From positions 1-8,532 of the forward strand of contig CAMTJB010000032.1 in assembly GCA_947072715.1 (NCBI GenBank): 8,532 nt of DNA. Reading direction: 5' to 3'. Under the pieces are notes generated by a model, which was given only the letters and a program-made list of their open reading frames with translations, was not told the origin of the DNA and ran no database searches. The position numbers and the translations under genes were made by a program. This DNA comes from an uncultured Fusobacteriaceae bacterium. GTDB lineage: Bacteria; Fusobacteriota; Fusobacteriia; Fusobacteriales; Fusobacteriaceae. Below, piece after piece: positions 5,993 to 8,532 of this stretch; the stretch's first letter is position 1; each line of letters opens with the position of its first letter.

Positions 5993-7472
5993 TATTATCA
6001 CCCCCTTCTCTTATTAGTTCTAATGCTGCCATTCCCACTTCTTCAATTAATAATCTTTCCATATTATCGTCACTATCTCCCCCATTTAAAATTATAGTTT
6101 CTTGTGCTCGTGTAGATAGTCCAGCCTCTATTTTTTCAACTGAAGCTCTAACTTCTTGTAATGGATTTAATTGGCCTTGAGCTACACCATGCCACTTTGC
6201 ATCTTGATACGCTTTTCTTTTCATTATGTTATCCTCATATCCAGGTAATACTATATATTTCTTAGCTACACACTCATCTAAAAATTCTTCATATATTGGC
6301 TGACAAAAATCACTTGTAAACCACTGCCTTCTCATGTTAAACATCTTCCACACTTCCAATAGTGCTGCTCTTGATGCTGAATAACTAGCTGTAAAAGAAC
6401 CTAACAATACTTCTCTTGGTATCCCTAAACCTGAACCAACTTGTGACAAGACAGCATTCATAAAAGCTTCAAAATTTGCATTAGGTCTGTTGGAACTTGC
6501 TAATGTTATTTTTTTCCCTTTTGGTAAATCAAGTATGGTTCCAATTCCAAATTTTAAATTTTTATCTCCATCTTCATCTGTGTCCTGATTAATATTATTA
6601 AAAACACTCGCATCTGTTCCATCTGTAACATCATTATCTTGTGTTATAAAAGCTGTAAATAATGAACTTACTAATGTCCCCATAAGTTCTGCCTCATCTA
6701 TCTTCTTTATCTGTAAAACTTCTTCAAGAACTGGAGCTAAAAACGGAACTCCTCTCAACTGTCCTATTCTTTCCCACTCATTATTTATATGTAAAATATT
6801 CTTTCGTCCTGTCTTTTTTCCATAGGCTTCTACCCTTAAAAAATTTTGTCCAAATTCATCTTTGCAAAAATAATATGCTACTGGAGTATTATTTTCATCA
6901 ATTTCCACTCCATATTTCACATTACTATTTGCTAACATAGGAGTTTTGCATTGAGTTCCATCTATTAGTTGAATCTTTAATTCAAATAGCTCTCCTATTC
7001 TTTGTTTATATATTGGTAATGCAAAGCAATCTCCATCTAGCAGTGCACTTCTATAAGCTAAGCTCTGTAAAATATAAAAGTTTTTATTGTTATTAATATC
7101 ACACCAAGTCCCTTCAGCCCACATTTTCCATAAAAATTCTATTTGTCTTTCTAATTTTTCTTTTTCTTCTTTACTTAATCCTAAAAAGTCATTATTAATC
7201 ATACTTTTCATTCTAAGACCTATATTAACTACGTTATCTCTAACTTTTTTTATGGCTCCAGCTCCAAGTCCACTTCCCATAACAATTTCTCGTGATCTAG
7301 AAATTAAAATTTCTCTTGTATCCCCTAAATCATAGTTTGCACTTCTTATTATGTCTGGCATCTCTTTAAAAACATTCTTTCTTGTACTTGCTCCTGAATT
7401 TGAGTAAGCTTTAAATTTTTCATCTTTTATTACTGTAGCTCTTTTCTTTCCTTTCTTTGTCTTTAATCCCAT
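5979..7472 (-). CDS. Phage portal protein, lambda family
   Basis: The portal forms a dodecameric ring at one vertex of the procapsid. It nucleates head assembly, docks the terminase and later the neck. At 497 residues it is near the usual length (lambda gpB is 533). The family is recognised from RSREIVMGSGLGAGAIKKVRDNVV (split across 59-82), QLRGVPFLAPVLEEV (238-252), a block at 330-360 ending in GSGLGIPREVLLGSF, then YSASRAALLEVWK (364-376). A C-terminal WHGVAQGQLNPLQEV (427-441) leads into EAGLSTRAQ. The first 30 residues are strongly basic. The ATG overlaps the end of the upstream small gene by 10 bases, with AAGAGAG about 10 bases before it. The 3' end runs 14 bases into the protease gene. 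Lambda gpB is trimmed at its N terminus during maturation; whether this one is cannot be seen. The family call is secure. Confidence 0.96.
   Translation of the reverse strand: MGLKTKKGKKRATVIKDEKFKAYSNSGASTRKNVFKEMPDIIRSANYDLGDTREILISRSREIVMGSGLGAGAIKKVRDNVVNIGLRMKSMINNDFLGLSKEEKEKLERQIEFLWKMWAEGTWCDINNNKNFYILQSLAYRSALLDGDCFALPIYKQRIGELFELKIQLIDGTQCKTPMLANSNVKYGVEIDENNTPVAYYFCKDEFGQNFLRVEAYGKKTGRKNILHINNEWERIGQLRGVPFLAPVLEEVLQIKKIDEAELMGTLVSSLFTAFITQDNDVTDGTDASVFNNINQDTDEDGDKNLKFGIGTILDLPKGKKITLASSNRPNANFEAFMNAVLSQVGSGLGIPREVLLGSFTASYSASRAALLEVWKMFNMRRQWFTSDFCQPIYEEFLDECVAKKYIVLPGYEDNIMKRKAYQDAKWHGVAQGQLNPLQEVRASVEKIEAGLSTRAQETIILNGGDSDDNMERLLIEEVGMAALELIREGGDNNAKE
6001..6007 (-). promoter_or_regulatory. 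Ribosome binding site that fixes the protease start
   Basis: AAGGGGG followed by TGAT is close to the ideal AAGGAGGTGAT and lies 8 bases before the ATG at 5992. The in-frame GTG at 5999-6001 is part of this site and so cannot be the start. The site lies inside the last codons of the portal gene, so the two genes are probably translationally coupled. Confidence 0.75.
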
Positions 7473-7702
7473 TTCACAACAACTCTCTTTACACCAATAT
7501 TTCCACTTTTTTCATTTCCTAGTTTGTTACATTTTTCTTCCCAATACTCTAACCTTTCAGCAACTTCTTTCAAATTTGCTTTAGTTAATGTTCTTCCTTC
7601 AATTACATAAGACTGTGCACACATTAAAGCTTCCTCAGCTTTTAACCAACCTTTATATTTATTTTGTGCTTCTTCTAAAGTCAATCCTGTAAAATTTGAC
7701 AT
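7463..7702 (-). CDS. Small head-tail joining protein in gpW position (DUF6148-like)
   Basis: A protein of 79 residues lies between terminase and portal, exactly where lambda carries gene W, whose product sits under the portal and is needed before tails can attach. The sequence is two helical segments around a short turn: LTLEEAQNKYKGWLKAEEAL, then the turn SYVIEGRTLTKANL, then a helix EVAERLEYWEEKC. The GRxLTxAxL turn followed by a long helix is the pattern of gpW and of DUF6148-type phage proteins. I recall the latter family from memory and cannot search for it. The start at 7702 is preferred because GGAGG lies just upstream (7707-7711), although its 4-base spacing is short. A start at 7714 (MGGEMSNF) would put this site inside the gene and has only a weak GGAA upstream. 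The 3' end overlaps the portal gene by 10 bases, suggesting coupled translation. Function is inferred mainly from position and fold pattern. Confidence 0.7.
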   Translation of the reverse strand: MSNFTGLTLEEAQNKYKGWLKAEEALMCAQSYVIEGRTLTKANLKEVAERLEYWEEKCNKLGNEKSGNIGVKRVVVKWD

Positions 7703-7731
7703 TTCCCCTCCCATTTCGCAAGTTCCGAAAT

Positions 7732-8532
7732 CTAAATTTCAATTCCTTTTCTATCAGTTATAATTCTTTTTTCATTTTTAGGTTTCAATCTTCCATTTTC
7801 CGAGAAGTATTCTAACTCTTCTTTTCTAAGTTTTGCTAAATCTTCTATTTTTAAATTATTAAACAACATTCTTGCAGCAGTTGCATAAACTCTACAATCC
7901 AATGCTTCATTTCTAGTTCTAATTTTTTTCCAAGTTACTTTACCTGTCTTTTTATTAATTTCTTTAACCTCTGCCGTTAAAGATTTAAAATAACTTTCAT
8001 CATATTTACTTAAAAAATCATCTGTAAAATGACAATATCCATATTCATTATCTGAATTATTTTCAATTTTTAATCTTGAATATACTTTATCTTTTAAAGC
8101 ATTTACTCCTAAACTCCATAATTGAATAGGTTTTTTATTTTTAGTAGTTCTACTTCCATTTATTGCAGGAACAGCCTCTCCACCCATACCTTTTATTCCA
8201 AAGAGTCTTTGCCCCTGTCTATCATGAACATACTCATATGTTGTTTCGGTATGATGTCCTCCTGTGTCTATACAAGCTGAATAAATCTTTAATCCTGATC
8301 CATCTTTGTATCTGTATACTTTGTTTCTAGCTTCATCTAATTTTTTCTGTACTTTAGGCTCTTCAAAGCTTCCATAAATAATTCCATACTCTATCCCATA
8401 TGTTTCCTCATCTAACCCATGTCCTACTACTTCATAAGCTACCCAATGGTCTTGTATATCCACTCCTATTGTTAATAGATATACTCCTCTTGGGAGCTCT
8501 GATTCGTATCTTTCTCTTCTAGCCATTAGTAC
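7732..8532 (-). CDS. Phage terminase large subunit, GpA family, C-terminal nuclease part (5' end outside window)
   Basis: This is the packaging motor subunit that cuts concatemeric phage DNA and drives it into the procapsid. Only the C-terminal part is visible. The frame stays open through the right window edge (Val-Leu precede the first Met at 8526), so that Met is probably internal. The N-terminal ATPase domain, about 350 residues in lambda gpA relatives, is missing from view. Counting from that Met, the RNase H-like nuclease domain shows GVDIQD (21-26), DTGGHHT (87-93) and RNEALDCRVYA (205-215). Asp23, Asp87 and Asp210 are the likely metal-binding acidic residues; this is inferred from the family fold. 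The ARRERYESELP opening is also typical of GpA proteins at the ATPase-nuclease junction. The tail after about residue 225 is charged. The gene ends in TAG, 29 bases before the preferred start of the next gene. GpA-type terminases usually go with cos packaging, so a small subunit and cos site are expected beyond 8532. The family call is confident. Confidence 0.95.
   Translation of the reverse strand, partial: VLMARRERYESELPRGVYLLTIGVDIQDHWVAYEVVGHGLDEETYGIEYGIIYGSFEEPKVQKKLDEARNKVYRYKDGSGLKIYSACIDTGGHHTETTYEYVHDRQGQRLFGIKGMGGEAVPAINGSRTTKNKKPIQLWSLGVNALKDKVYSRLKIENNSDNEYGYCHFTDDFLSKYDESYFKSLTAEVKEINKKTGKVTWKKIRTRNEALDCRVYATAARMLFNNLKIEDLAKLRKEELEYFSENGRLKPKNEKRIITDRKGIEI

Noticed and set aside
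5878..6180. A 100-codon plus-strand open frame spanning the protease-portal junction
   Set aside because: It is antisense to two secure genes, is low complexity (Leu/Ser) and has no recognisable domain.
7703..7731. The gap between terminase and the gpW-position gene as a possible promoter or terminator
   Set aside because: At 29 bases it is too short for a promoter with spaced -35 and -10 boxes plus a leader, and I see no inverted repeat followed by a T run. The remaining gaps are 17 bases or less.

Overview
The window is an AT-rich (roughly 30% GC by eye) stretch of tailed-phage or prophage DNA. Every gene lies on the minus strand, so transcription runs from position 8532 down to position 1. 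The very low GC, the heavy A/purine bias of the coding strand, the Lys/Glu/Ile/Asn-rich proteins and the strong AGGAGG-type ribosome binding sites fit a low-GC anaerobe host such as a fusobacterium or a clostridium. The sequence alone does not settle which, and no chromosomal genes or attachment sites are present to show integration.

Read in the direction of transcription, the layout is a lambda-order head module: the end of a GpA-type large terminase (cut by the right window edge), a small gpW-position head-tail joining protein, a lambda-family portal, a ClpP-fold prohead protease with a scaffold-like tail, a gpD-type decoration protein and a gpE-type major capsid protein. A charged gpFI-position protein, a gpFII-like head-tail connector and a gpZ-like tail protein follow. 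After these come a probable tail terminator, a small unrecognised protein, and then a contractile tail sheath (cut by the left window edge, open for 455 codons). The lambda-like head is therefore joined to a myovirus-type tail.

Genes are packed end to end with overlaps or gaps of at most about 30 bases, nearly all with a clear Shine-Dalgarno sequence. This indicates one long late operon with translational coupling. No stretch longer than 300 bases lacks a gene, and I see no promoter, terminator, tRNA, CRISPR array or insertion sequence. The promoter must lie beyond 8532 and the terminator beyond position 1.

Together the genes would build the procapsid (portal, scaffold, protease, capsid), package DNA (terminase), stabilise the shell (decoration protein), close the neck (gpW-, FI- and FII-position proteins, gpZ, terminator) and attach a contractile tail. 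The most notable detail is a well-formed internal start site inside the protease gene, in frame, that would give a separate 125-residue scaffold protein, as Nu3 is made from within gene C in lambda. For three genes (protease, gpZ-like, terminator) the Shine-Dalgarno position argues for the second start codon over an upstream GTG.
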